Source of the DNA: Varroa destructor | Lineage: Eukaryota; Arthropoda; Arachnida; Mesostigmata; Varroidae | Length of the DNA stretch: 64,000 nucleotides | Assembly: GCF_002443255.2 (NCBI RefSeq) | Contig: NW_019211458.1 | Coordinates: forward strand, 16,425,939 to 16,489,938 | Reading direction: 5' to 3' | Part shown: positions 1-13,350 of the stretch, piece by piece | How positions within the stretch are numbered: position 1 is the first letter of the stretch | Layout: the number at the start of each line of letters is the position of its first letter | Notes under the pieces: generated by a model | Seen by the model: the letters and a program-made list of their open reading frames with translations, nothing else | Told to the model about the DNA's origin: nothing | Databases searched by the model: none | Program-made: the position numbers and the translations under genes

Positions 1-3000
1 AGGTTATCTGTAGGAAGAGGGGTCAGGGGGAGTCCGAGAAAGACCTACAGAGACAGGTACATCAGATGTCACACAGTTATCTAGCCAATTGGTCACACAG
101 TCATAGCCTGCATAGAGATACCATTCAAGCTTACACTGCTACGTCACGTTACCGCTGACTGATGGTAATAGTAGTTCTTTGAGATGTCGCATTAAATAAT
201 GGCGTAAAAATATGGCCTCATGTTTTGCGACGAGACGTGTACCTACCTGCTGATTCTATGTAAGATAAACTGAAAAAAACAGGAAAGCCAATATGCATAC
301 TATTGAAACTGATTTAATAGAACCTTACTGTATCATAATAACGTGTATTGTTTTTTTTACCTTATTGCTTAGGGATACCTGTGCAGATGTAGAGACATGC
401 TGAAAGTCGTGCATATCGGATGGTCACCTGTGACAAGCTGGACCTTTGAAGCTCCTTTCTAGTTAATATGCGTCACAATAATGCGAGTTAACTGGCATAT
501 GGAAGCCCGGCCTCTAAATATAATGAGGCCTAGCTGCGGGAGAACGCATACAGATACATCGAATAACTGTTAACGGACGACTCATGCATAGATTATTGTG
601 CCAATTATTTCAGAAGGACAACATAATCCGAGCCAGATATGGCCCACACAGATAAAAATGGCTTGTAAGTCGTTGGTACTTGTTGCCCAATTCATTTTAC
701 GTCTGTTCGTTTTATGTAAATCCATATCACATAAAGAACATTTACATGTTCTTTGAAATCTACCTAATAAACCTACGGGTTAAGAATGAATAATGCTTCA
801 ATCACAATTGGTAGAAGATTACTAGCCGTAATTTAACTTTAATGCAGGTCTAAGTACGGTTTCAAACTGACTCTGATGGTGCAGACACAGCCAGGTTCCA
901 AATCAAGGAACAGTTAAACTTTTCCCTCTAACGTTTTTCTTTTGTGATGATTAGCTCACTGTTATTTTTGCTCGCCTTGTCTTCTGGTCGACCCTCAGTT
1001 AATAATATGATAATTTAAAACAGGAGCAATTCTCTCTGTCCTGTTTGTTGGGGGCCGCCGACTGTGCTATGCCCCCCTACGGGGCCGATCGTTCAAAAAA
1101 CCAACAAAGGTATAAGAGCCAAGGAAAAAAGAGAGGCTTTGAAGGAAAGCAAAGTCTGGAGTATACATTCTTAATGGTACAGTTTGTCTAAGGTTCGCCG
1201 TCGAAGCTCGTGAGCCCTGGCGCGTAAATTACTATGGACGTGATCTCTGTTAAGAAAAATTCCCTTTCGAGGCCCACTGGCCTGTTACCAAGCCATTGCT
1301 CAGCAGGCTGTCCAGTGCCTAACTGGCGGCATGACACACGCGATTCTGATCAGCTGGATTTATAAATGCAAGCCTTATCGCATCAGTGCCTCAAAACGAA
1401 GAGAAGCAGAGCCATCAATATTCTCTGCATCTTCAAAAATTGAGGAGAAATATCGGAAAGTCAGTTTCGTTTTTTTGTGTACGATAGCTAATATTTCGGT
1501 TGTATCTTTGCTCATTAAAAATACAAGCCCATAATCTGTTGTAAGGGCAGTCCTCTGCCGGAGCTCATTTGCTCCGTTTTCACGTTTTCACGTCATTTGC
1601 TCCACGTTTCATTTGCGTAAGTATAACTAGCGTTACAACAAAAAACTCACAACCATCTGAACCATATTTTGTGCCTATATTCACCTTATTTGATTATAGG
1701 CTATCAGACTAAAGGGAAGAGCGCGCTTCCTTCCCATAGATGTAGGAATTAGCGGCCACGCCATATCTTTTAAAAGAAGGAAGAGCGCTTCTATCGGCTA
1801 TTGTGTTTCGGAGCAATGAGCGGGTCCGCGCGGCCGCTTCGCGGAACGACGATGCTGTTATCCTTCTCTAGTGAGGACACGTTCCTGAACTGAAAGTACA
1901 GTGTATTGCGTAAAGCTTTCCGGACCTGTGCAACACACCAAGTTCCGGGGACGTCGTCACAATGCCCGAAACCGATCGTTGTAGACGTTCTTCTTTGTAT
2001 GATTGAAAAGTACAGTCACATGGCTTTAAAAACATGATCGTAACTTTTCTAGTATACACATATTGTATCGTATACACATACGTGAATCAGATCGAAAAGA
2101 CAACACCGTATGGGTGAGTATACTCTATAGGCCCTTTTTTGCCGATAACCCAGAACCCCTCCAACCCCTCTTGAGATACATTCTACATTCAATGAAAAGC
2201 CCCCCATGAGAGCAGATGAATCGAAGTATGACTCAGCTGCCAGCAAATCTACTAGACAAGTTTACTTTACTGTTTTCGTCCGTATCCTTCATTTAGTTCG
2301 TACGTCGCTCTTTGTCATCCCGTACCCAATTCTAGCTGCTATGCGGTTGTATCCGCAATGGTCAGCTTGTTGCCTACTGCCATACAGACCAATTGCCATG
2401 ATCTAGCCGAAGCAGCAAGTTACTGCATCACTAGTTCTAGTAGCAGTAAAATTGGATTTACCAGGGTTTGTGCGACGTGTGGATGGTTTCTGCTTTTTCT
2501 AGTTTACTTTTTTCTAAGTATTCGTCGCGGTTGGCGCTGCGGCGCTTAGTTTGCGGTTATAATTCATAATTTACAACGTCAGCTTTCGGTTCTTCTTCCT
2601 GATGGCCGCTGGACAGCTGTAAGGGTATTACTGAATAACTGTCTACGTTGCACAGGGACTCCACGACGACGCTATGCCCTCGTAGTTCGATGGTCGGTGT
2701 CCATTTGGAGGCGGGAACTTACAATGATGTTAGTGATCATTATTTAACTGTAATTACAATTGTTTCGCTATCTCGCCTAAACATTCATCTTAAATTTTGC
2801 TACTGGGGTCCAATGCGATAACGTTGTGATCAACTATATTTCAGCTGATAAAGTAGAATGGCATAGAAGGTTTTTAGTCGTCAATATTTATATTTTAGTT
2901 ACGTCTCATGCAATACGGAAAGCCGAATAGGTATAGTTCTTCACGATGCGGGTTAATAACCTAAGAGATTTATTAAAAATTTGAAAAAAAACTCATATAG

Positions 3001-6000
3001 ACGGGATAAAGCGCGTAAGTCAGGATAACGTTTGCGGGACCGTTTATCATTACGGGCACGCATCGATTTGTCGATTTTGATATCAGGAAACACAGAATTT
3101 TTCTAAGATCAAATAACAAACTCAGCATACTGAAGGCCAACGCGTCGTTTTTGCGCCTTCGTGCTGGAAAAAACAAATCGATTTTTTTTTTTTGTTTTTC
3201 TACTCGACATTGACGGTTTACGTTTTTACATGGTTTCTGAAAAATCTAAACAAGGCTTTCATGACACAAAATAGAAGATTTTCAATAGGTTTTAGATTTG
3301 AAAAATTATTCAAGATGGCTTCCAAAGGCCATTTTTGAGGTACTTGCATTTTCATTATGAAATTAACGGTCATTTTAGGGAGGAAAATTTCAATCGTTAT
3401 GTGGTCATCCACATAAGAGGTAACAATTAGTCTCGCTGAGACTCTTGCGGTTTTTTACACGTTCTAGGTTTTTCGGCCGCTTTGAGATTTTGCATTTTTT
3501 AGGCTTTTGGTTTGCTATTTTCCCAAACTTTAGTATTTTTGGATGTAGCTTATTCTGTAAATTTATATTTAAAAATATCACCTGACTTACGGGTACTAGC
3601 TGGTTTGCAAATTAAAAAACAATATTTTGAAAATAAATAATGAGTGACTTATGTTCCAAATTGAAGCTATGATCTCGGCGAATTGTTGTTATATTGAATA
3701 AGCATAGCCGTCAATAATGATAAAACATTTGAACACATGATACGCTCAGGCCCATGTTTTATATATGGGTTTATCTCGGGTAATCACTAATCGCTTCGTA
3801 TAAAAAGTTCTAACGTGCACCAAACGGTTTCGAACTCACTGACAAAAAAACATCTACAATAATTTTTATTCTAAGGTTATGTTCAGCTTCGGACGACAGT
3901 TAATGATGGTCGTTGGCACTCCACGTCAAAAATGATCAATGAGGATACAACCTCGACCCTTCTCGCTCACACTCTCGCGACGCTTGAAACGTATACGTCC
4001 GCCCAACGGCCCCATATTAGCTCATATTGAAAACACATTCAAGCCACAATCGAGCAGCTTGTGTCTGGTCGAGCGCTGTGTCATATTTTCAATCAACGAC
4101 GTTATATGATGGTTGCTGAACACTTAATTGCCAACCAGATTTTTGTCTCCTATACAATTCATACCGTACCCGTTCAAAAACTACCGTCTTCAGATCTCGC
4201 TGTCCCAGACCATGTGGATAGTGCGCTGACCAAGGTTCGCCCAGGCGATTATCCATTACCAGCCGCAGACTATGCATAAGGCCTGTGTGTCCTGTATCTG
4301 TTGTCCGGCTACACTTCGGTACTTTACATTAATGTTACTATTTAAGAAAACGGTGGTGTCGATTTTGTCCGTGCTGGACAGTTTTCAATGGAGTCGCATT
4401 CAAGTCGACCAGATTAGTTGGATAGCAATGAATATGACCGTATTCCCAAACCACAGGAACTTTATGTGTCGTCCATGTGCGTGCGAACTAACGCCAGCTA
4501 AACAATTAATAAATAGTCCTAACTCCAACAGATAATTAGTAACAGCAAGTAAACGAGACGGCGTAGTAACAACTAGCGAATAGGCTGGATTTGTAATAAC
4601 CATTTGGGCCTGTGGGGGTGACGGACGGGCTAGCTAAGTTGCACGGGATGCATTTGGTGCAAAACTTATTTATCGGGAGGGGTGACGCTGTAGATGCAGG
4701 AAAGGCACTCTGGATGGGCCGTTCAGACCAAACAGTGACTGTAACCGCTTGTTCCATATAGGGATAAGCTAGTATAAAGTAGATATTCCTTCATATTCCA
4801 GTTCCAATTCCTCTACCTTCAGATAAAAAGAGCTGTGCTTTAAGTACAGCTTTGAAAATTAAACCGCTATAGAATAACAGAGAGCTCTGGTCGCAGAAAG
4901 AGCCGCGGCAGTACCAAATTGCTAAGCGAAATGTTGTACCATTCTTCGTATTAGCTACGAAGAGCAACAAGGTAGCTACGATTGTTTTCTGCATACGCGA
5001 TGAATGGCTATTTACCGTATCGTAACGAACTGACGTGTCTGCAGACAAGAGGCTATATTTAGTCGTGCTAATTACTATAGTCTAACTATGGTCAGCAGGA
5101 ATTTTCAAAATTGCCGCCACAAGTTATACAAAAAAGGTGTTTCGAGCTTTGCACTTCTTAGGCACTGATTCCGATCACAAATCATGCCAACACAACTGTT
5201 TGTCTGATGATACCTCACTGGCCTTTCCGGTACGTCCTTGTCCTTCTTGCCAATGTTATTTATATCGTAGTCCTAGAATCTGTCAATGCAGCGCACTAAA
5301 CATTATAATATTATTTAGTAGAGATAAAATTTCGTTATACTTCAGGGATACGAAAACATTAATTCTAAAAGTACCGCCGCTTAAGTTATTTGAGTATGCT
5401 GATCCATTTCCATAACATAATGTCATTTTAGACTGAGTCAATTATAAACTAGGTATAGCGGAACTGGTCTGCCTATCTCAGGCTGCATACAAATGCGTAC
5501 GTTTATATTTCTCTATTAAAACTAAAGAAGGCTCTTAACAGATACATTCTTAAACCCCTCACATCCTAAACCATAACACAGTGAACTACTTGTATTCACG
5601 AGCTAATCTTCTGTCAACTGGTACCCATCAATGGACTAAAAGATCTTTTTACTAGGTATTAGCGTTTTTGCTTATCCGCGCTCATTTTACCCTGTAGTTA
5701 CTTTAACAATATCAAAAATCTACAAATCCTCTAATATCTCTTGAATTTGTGCCGGAACAATGCTTACAATGGTCTTAGATAGGACTCGTTGCACTACGTG
5801 CTCAGGTCAGTTATTCCATTGGTCTGCCACGTGCTCGTGCCCCAATTATCGAAGCCGTGTACCTGTCGCTCGGTTCCTAGCGGTTGCTAGAAATTCACGT
5901 GTCCGGCCTCTTCATCGCTTATTCTAATCGAATCTTCTTTGCAAGCTACTCAGCGCCAAAATGTCAATCTCCCCAAAGATCTAGTGGCAGCTGAACAGTT

Positions 6001-8900
6001 ACATACTGCAACAAATGAGCCGACAATAGTTAGGCAAGAAGTGGCCATATAATTGAGTAGATTTGTAGATAATTGTATACCGTATGGTTTGGGGCAAGTC
6101 GTTTGAACAGGCTGCCTCTAGTCGATTCGAAGCTGTTCGACGTCCCCATGAGAAAAAAGGATTTCCTATTTTGATTACGCTGTTACACCTGTTCAGCTTA
6201 AAGAATATGTACGCCTACGACAAGCCATGGACCATATGAAAACTATATAGGTAGAAAGAAAATTTGCGAAATTCAGTTAAAATAATTTTTTTCACAATTT
6301 ACAAAAATAATTTTGTTATGATTGTAGTGTATTTGTTTTGTATTTTTATTTAATGTATAAGTTTATCTATGCTTTTTAATACGAAAGTTGCCAAACCAGC
6401 TGCATACAAACTTCAGTGTTACTGCAAAAATAGCTACTTAATACTACGATAGATGTAGCTGAATGCGTTACCTTTATTGCACAGTACGTCTTGCACAGAC
6501 ACTTGGTCTTCCGAAGACGCGTCATATATTCATGGAGGTACATTGAAAACATTCCATGAGCTAAAGGCTCTAAAGCTTTTCAACCTTTCCTCAGTTGAAA
6601 AACGGATTTGCTGGTGCGAAGAATCACTAAAGGTTCTAACAAACTCAGATAATAGTACCCACTATAATCAAACGCGCTGCCGACTCATGCTACTGGCATA
6701 TATACATACACTTATCTCCTTGGTGACAAGGCGTCGGGAAGTTGGAGCAAAACAACGAAGGAAACATACTATGGCTATCCACGTGCAAGCCTTTTCTTTG
6801 AACGCATCCCCCCCCCTCAACCTGTTAATGTTTTCGGGGAAATCATGTTGTGTACGTTCGCCATTCACAAAGGACGCGTGTATCAGAACTGTCCCGTACT
6901 GATATTATAATATACTATCCGGGTTTCTGTCTCGTATATCTTCGTACATATGAACGTCTGAGAGATCTATTCGCCACTGGGGGATTTCACCTGCTACCTG
7001 CTTATATGCCGCCGTACGGCCGTGAGGCCATCTTGCCGGGTGTTGCCCCTTGAACCGACAGCTGTAAAAGTACTATGAACCTCACTTCAATGAAAGGACG
7101 ATTGCGCACTCGCACGGCTCCATAAAGTGGAAGCAAGAGAGAAGCAAAATGCTTGTCGAAGGGACAATCTCGCGTTGTATCAAACGCAAATGTTTGCTGA
7201 GACGTAGAAGAGTCAAAATGCGGGAGCTGTATTTCGGAAGAAAAAGAATCTACTCAGATATTAAAATGCATAGAAATGTCAGGTTCTTTTGTGAAGATAC
7301 GCTCTTAGTCAGATTTCCTTCTAGCCAATACCCTTGAGTAAAACTCGTTGCCCATGTCAAAGTCAAACAAAAAAAGGCCTGGCAGTGTAAACGACTTCAT
7401 TAGCCATCAATTGACTCAACCAATAAAAGGGTTTCTATAACGTAAAATATATACGACCTCCCGTACGTTAATCTACGTATCTGGAGAATAGAAACTCATC
7501 AATAAGAAGCATTACTAAACAATCTGTCGTATCTAGGCTAGCGTAACTAGAGTAACTACGTCAGTGTTATGGGGGCAGGCAGTGGATATATATGTGTATA
7601 TAGAGGGAAGGAAAGGGATAACGGGTGGTAGTATTTAAACTTTTGCATGCTCGCCACTCATTGCACTATTCAGAGCAAAGATCTATGCATTGTTGGTTCA
7701 CTTCCCATACGGGCGCCAAAACATAATGCGGTGTACAGGCAAGCTGTTCCACGCGCTATACCTGCAATGAAATTTCTGTAGACAGAAGTAGGCGTGTATT
7801 TTACGTATATGTCCTGCAACGCTAAATTTTGCACCAACTTTACGTGACACACTTATATAGGGAAACGTTGAATAAAGATTCTACAAACTGTGCGTCTAGT
7901 GCACGTTTGTAGCCAGCCGTTCATTTGTCTGCCATTCGATTGCATACATGGAAATCCACATACGTGTACCATACGTTTCCGTCATGTGTAAATTCCCTGT
8001 GGACACAAGAAGTGCTCGCTGTTCTAGAATCGACTAGATTAAACCATCGTCTCTATGTAACCTATCCTGTATACATACACTATAGGCCTTAGACAAATGA
8101 TGTAACAATAATCCCCAGATACTAATTTGCCTTCCAAAAAATACACGAAGCTATGACAACGATTTAAAAAACATGCGTCCTTCCTTTTTTCGGGCACCAC
8201 TTCAATTACTATAAGATACCTTTCAGTGCGATTCCCGCACGACTGGTTTAATTCAATCCGCATCTGTTTCGATACACGACACGTAGAGGGCAAGAAAAAG
8301 ACGAGGCTGACGCTGCAAAATGCTGCTATCTGGCCGCATTACGCCACGGTACTTGGCTGTGACTCATGCTTAACTCTATTGAGGCGTACTGACCAGCGCT
8401 GCAATATAGAAGCAAATCAGGTGGTTGTTGAAGCAGTACGTTGGTATGAGCGGGGACGTAGGTTCCCGCAATACGAATTTTCTATCCAACTTTCTAGGAA
8501 TGAGCAAACGGAGCGAAAAAGAAAGGTGCAGTGGGAAACGGGACTGTAGTAAAGGCGTTCGCTTCTGTGTTCGAAATTTGCGACTGTCTCTTTTACTTGG
8601 GTCTGTTGTGTAGTCCTCCTTCAAGAGTATCACTAGTCCTAATCTGTAACAGCAAAACAACGGTCACCTGAGACATGAAGATCGTCATCGTCGTTGAACG
8701 TGTCTCGAGAAAAAGAGTTCTGACCAACATTCGTTCCATCCGGAGTTAGCGAAGCGAGGAGTGTCGTCGAAGGAAAAGCGAGCTAGACTATGGGTAAAAG
8801 GACATCACCATTTGATTTGAGACCTTAAAGGCATACGACCTGAGCAGGGTAGACCGCAAAGACGACTAGAGAGAATCGGGCCGCATCAGTTAGCCAGCAA
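1..8900. other. Gene-poor AT-rich stretch
   Basis: I see no supportable gene in this stretch. Open frames are short, mostly lack a sensible start, and resemble no protein family I know. The longest is a 141-codon frame at 6477-6902 on the plus strand that begins at a non-ATG codon and shows no domain, signal peptide or repeat. Around 4.06-4.60 kb both strands stay open over several hundred bases, which could be a decayed coding element, but I cannot name one. A T12 run lies at 3182-3193. The rest reads as intergenic or intronic DNA. Confidence 0.6.
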
Positions 8901-9136
8901 CTGTAAATAGGTGGAGGCATTGATTGACAAGCACGTTTGCTCTTACCCAAGTTTTTTGCAGGCATCATCTACACATCGCATTCCTTCCATTTTGTCCACT
9001 CGTCTTCCGACGGTTTGCTCGCTCTATTCTTCATTGGCCCTAAACAACAGCCAGTCTTCAACATAGTGCCCCTTCTCGGGAGATATTCTCTTCCGCGCTA
9101 CATCCCATCGCCTCTCGAAGGGATCTCAATCTTTGC

Positions 9137-9155
9137 TATATATATATATATATAT
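9137..9155. repeat. (TA)n microsatellite
   Basis: An uninterrupted alternating T-A run of 19 bases lies within C+G-richer surroundings. Confidence 0.9.
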
Positions 9156-9865
9156 GTGTTCGAATCTCTTCTTCCTGGCCCTGCTTTCGCTGTCTTACCA
9201 CGTGTTGTCTGTCTGTATGTGCGTGTGCCTGTGGCTTCTTGACAGCAGACGCCTCCGTAGCTTCGAGACGAGATAGAATAATTTGTCTGTGGCTGGTGAA
9301 TCGCCATAAACGCTAGAGAAAGCCGGTGAGAACCAAAGAGAGGAGAAGAAAAGAGATATCAGAATGCAGTGGTCCAGCTTCTGCAAGAAAAAGGTACGCT
9401 TGCGCAGAGACGGCGGCTAGCCGCTGAGTATGCGCAGAATTAGGGATAAGCGGTGGGCGCAGGAAACAGCAGAAAAAAATAAGATGTGGTACAGGAAGGA
9501 CGAAGAGATAAAACAATTGAAAGTGGTAGACCAAAATAAGAAAAAAGTAATAAAGCTCTCCTTCTCTATTTGGCAATTCGGTGATGGGGTAGCCCTAAGT
9601 ATTCAGGGATGTCTTGGGGTATCGGCAGCAGGTGCACACACGAGAAAACGAAGGACAAATGAGTGATCGAAAAGTGGTAAAGTCAATTAAAAAAAAGCGG
9701 AGAACAGGTAGACAGACTGACCACACACACATGCACCATCAAGCTGGCGCGGTGCCTAAGCAGCTCCTTGGTCAAAAGGCTCAATTGATTGTCAAAAAGG
9801 CAGAACGTTGGCAGCATTTATTTCCTCTAGCGCCTTTCCTGCCGCCCCGAGGCGGAAGAGAAGAT

Positions 9866-9879
9866 GGGGGGGGGGGGGG
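9866..9879 (+). repeat. G14 homopolymer
   Basis: Fourteen consecutive G residues. Long G runs can form quadruplexes and often cause sequencing length errors, so the exact length may be unreliable. Confidence 0.9.
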
Positions 9880-10459
9880 CAGTACGGGTAGATGCGAGAA
9901 TTATTTCTCTTGCGAGTTGTAGTGAGAACAAGCGATGCCTTCGTGCTGACGAAATAATCACCACAAAAAGCAATTCGCTTTCCCTTGGCATCACTGTACC
10001 GCAAAAGAAAAGTAACTACTAGGAAACTGTTCGCTGAACTTTGCGGGACCGACCTGTTGTTGTCTATCAGGCTTATGCTTGGAGCTAGTGTCCCCTGTTG
10101 TCTGCTCATCGTGCTCAACCGCTAGATGGCTGAAGGAGAGCGCTATTCTATTTCTAACGAGAAAAGCCCGCGTTTTCGTTCTGTGGTGCATAATCGTGAG
10201 AGAAAAACACGATTTAGCAAAAGATCGCTTCCAAGTACGTAAGGCGAGAGTGCTCTGGGATGGGCCCATGTATTGCCCGAAGGTTTTCTTGACGTATGCT
10301 ATCGCATATAGTCACGAAGTCAATTACACATCGCTCAAAAATAGAACAAACGCTTACAAGTTTAAAAACGAGACTGGGATCCGTCGTAAAAGTTCTCCTA
10401 GCTTTTCTCCCACTCAATGTTCAAAAGCTGGAATATTATTTATTCAGTTTTTCATCTAG

Positions 10460-12100
10460 TATATTCTAATCGCAGTATAATTATACTATCCCTTTAGTAA
10501 TTGCGGAACCGGAATGACCTAGATACATTTCCTTTGACTCGTCTACTTTTTAAAGCCTGTTGATATGGTAGACAAGGACTGTCACATATTTGCAAGCTTC
10601 TTTATGACCCAACTTCGTTCCTTTGTTATGCTGCTGATAAAGAACTTTCTTTTTATTAGCTGTGACCGGTAACGATTTCCCGCTGCGCTGGGGCGAGTAC
10701 GCTGGCGACGGTGGCAAGGGAACAAAAGGATCTATCATGTCGCGAGCAGGACTATCAGCCCCACGAAAGGTGTCATCTGCAGCACCTGGGAAAACAGTTA
10801 GCCAGACAATCCTATGCGTCGGCTACAGCGAAACACAATCATATTTAGTATAATGATTTAGGTCCATTTATTTACGGACACTGTTAAAATCAATAGCGCT
10901 ATTTATTTAGCTTATGGTGTGTAATACATGTTTATGGTTTTATGAAAGAACATTTCGTTTAATGTTGTCTGAACATCTTTGCGTATTGTTAGATTATAGC
11001 AAAGCGACGATAGGCCTAGAATCGCTGACTACAAATTTGTGGAATACAATGAATCACTGGCAACTCCTTATTTTAGAATACCCTTCCGATGTTATTCTGA
11101 CAGCGAGCAAAGTTTAAGGTTCCGTGTACTTAGAGCTAGTAATACTACACACCGAGCGTGGCACTTTGAAAGTTTACAAACAACTAAGTTTGCTATAAAA
11201 GCGTTTATTTTCAACTGCTATCTATGACCGTCTCTGAGTCACTCTCGATTTATGAAGTATATTAGGACCACAGGACAGGATAGGAACACCTGTATTTCGA
11301 AGTACAGGTGAACCCAGAGTTGATTAAACATAAAAAAGCTTGATTATTCTCTAGGCTATTAATTGCTCCCTTCGTTTTGAGCTGGTTCCCCTGATTTCGT
11401 CCAGGTGCAATTATTAAATGGCTACATATGTCACTGTAATCGTCTTATTGTTTCTATTCGACTTTTGTTGGGATCGACTGAAGCTTACCAGTCGAAGCGA
11501 AGGCAGTGGCTGTGTGCTGCAGTAATACCGCCCACACTAGAATCGACGGTGGGATCCACGACGCGACCATTATTGGCCCACGTTTGATCATGTTTCGTCT
11601 ATTGGCAGTGGTTACGGGGCACCGCACGTTATTTATCTAATAGCTTTCGATTCGTACGAGCCTAAGATGTCCTATCTGGTTATGCCCCTTCCCTTCGGAT
11701 AAGCAGACATTAACATACGCTTTTGCGATTCTTCTCCCCGTCCTGCGTCCAACTTAATTTCGCCGTAGACGTACCAGTCAGCAGCTAGGCGAACTTTTCC
11801 GTCTTCGCATGAATGAACTTCTCTGGTAAGACGTCGCAGGATTAATCTTGACGAGCAACTTGATTTCCCTCGCCCAACTAATCCTTCTTGAGTCTCACTG
11901 CTATCACTCACTGGTATTCGCTTTAGTAAAGATGAGCATAGCCAATAAATGACCCTCAACTAAGACAATCACGACGACAGCTTCAGGTGCAGTGACATGT
12001 ATGCATTACTAGCGTCGCTTCTTGCCGTAAACATCCCTCAAATTAACATCATCAACAATATTATTTATATGTGACATCTCCTTTCGCGCACACACAAACA
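10460..12100. other. AT-rich spacer
   Basis: No gene is supported here. A 24-base near-palindrome lies at 11287-11310. The open frames (60-95 codons) have no recognisable features. Confidence 0.6.
11287..11310. repeat. 24-bp near-perfect palindrome
   Basis: The outer arms CACCTGTA and TACAGGTG are perfect reverse complements. They flank TTTCGAAG, whose core TTCGAA is itself a palindrome, so only one symmetric pair mismatches. It could be a binding site for a dimeric DNA-binding protein or chance; no gene is adjacent. Confidence 0.7.
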
Positions 12101-13350
12101 CCTATATAAACACGAACACTTTTGTCGTCGCTTGTCGTTTGCTCACTTTCCTGTATCGCTTGCTTTATTCTTACTTTCTGTTGGACAAATAGACAGCTCG
12201 ATCGCAGAACATACCAAATAACAAAAAGGACTCACAGCTTATCACCCATAAATATCACGACGTTGATTTTGTTGCCGAGATCGTCGTTGAGCGATCTTTC
12301 ACTGTATACTGTCATGTTGTCGTCAACACTGCAGACGTTGGCGACCTCTTTCGATCCCGCGAAACTGTTGTTTTCGAGGTCGATATTGCTTTTGGCACTT
12401 GTTAACGATTACGATCGCAGGTGACGGCATCCAGCTGACGGTTAGATTACAACTGATCGTGCGTGCAAGCTAGCTCGGAACAAGAACCCGCCTCTTCCAA
12501 GGCCCCGCCCAACGGCACAGCGCCGTCTGGGTGCGACAATAGGAAATATAGCTGGATCCTCGTGCGTTGAAATTGCTGCCAATATGCGTCGCTAGCTTCA
12601 AGCCTTGTGCTTCTCACCTTAAAGGACACACCGCTCGAAGCGAGGCGAAAGCCGATGCTGCAGGAGCTGCAGCAAGAAGCAGCAGCGGCGGCAACAACAA
12701 CCATAAGACAATAGTTGTGGCCAAAAGAGTATGGCTGAGAGTCGTATGCAAGGGGACAGAGGTCGCTTAGGGGCTGCTGTCGCCTCCGCTTGCGAGGCGG
12801 CTGCGTGGAGTGAAGATGTCCGACGATGAAGCGAAATGCAAGAAAACCCAGAACATGGATGCACGCCAGGTCTTCTGTAAGACGTTAGCTTATAGACGAG
12901 AGCAGTTGTTTAAGAGCGGCGTTGACGCTATGTGTGCTGAATGGGCTGCTCTACTGGAAACTGCTAATGGTCCAGGCGGCAAACGGACGCGGACTTCGTC
13001 CATTGCTTCTGCCGCATGCCGCTGCGGCAGTCAGCTCGCACGGAGGAGGGGCCACCACAAAGAGCCGCCGCGCCTACGACGAACAACCAGCTAACGGAAG
13101 GAAGGACCCAGCATGGAGCAGGCGCGTGTTCTCGTTGCAACGAGCGACAGCCGCAAACGAATGGCTCCGTCTCAATACGGTATCAATACCAGTCGTTTAC
13201 AAGAGTAAAGACGTATACCCCTCTGTGCACATCTTTCGTACGGCAGTGCTATTCTTGCGAAAAATGCCCATTGAGTTCTTCGCCTGACAAGTGGAACACG
13301 TCTATGGGAGTTATCACCTGTCTCCGTAAAATGTATCGACGAGAATCCGT
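12100..13350. promoter_or_regulatory. C+G-richer island 2
   Basis: This stretch is visibly richer in C+G than its flanks, with CNG triplet runs such as CAGCAGCGGCGGCAAC near 12680. It looks like the 5-prime region of an arthropod gene. The one candidate coding start inside it is the ATG at 12816. No downstream exon could be attached, so the island may be a promoter, a non-coding RNA or an isolated first exon. Confidence 0.3.
12816..13094 (+). CDS. Candidate small ORF or first coding exon, unknown product
   Basis: This is an open frame of 92 residues from an ATG with a favourable context (A at -3), beginning MSDDEAKCKKTQNMDARQ. The start is acidic and polar, and the C-terminal half is rich in Arg, Ala and Ser. 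I recognise no domain. A good splice donor (TTCT followed by GTAAGACG) after 12876 would instead make only the first 20 codons a coding exon, with later exons not found. It lies in a C+G-rich island where long frames arise easily, so it could be spurious. The family is unknown and I infer no function. Confidence 0.2.
   Translation: MSDDEAKCKKTQNMDARQVFCKTLAYRREQLFKSGVDAMCAEWAALLETANGPGGKRTRTSSIASAACRCGSQLARRRGHHKEPPRLRRTTS

Larger units (their letters stand above)
8900..10460. promoter_or_regulatory. C+G-richer island 1, possible promoter or unattached exon
   Basis: By eye this stretch has more C+G and more CG dinucleotides than its flanks. It contains a (TA)n run, a G14 tract and a strongly purine-rich plus-strand segment at about 9300-9560. 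Several 60-125 codon frames overlap on both strands, as expected by chance when stop codons become rarer, and none resembles a known protein. A 78-residue, highly charged frame starts with ATG at 9430, but nothing else supports it. The best reading is a promoter or 5-prime exon of an unidentified transcript; this is inference. Confidence 0.3.

Noticed and set aside
6477..6902. 141-codon plus-strand frame
   Set aside because: It begins at a non-ATG codon, shows no domain or repeat, and has no adjoining splice-consistent exon. The length is compatible with chance in 64 kb.
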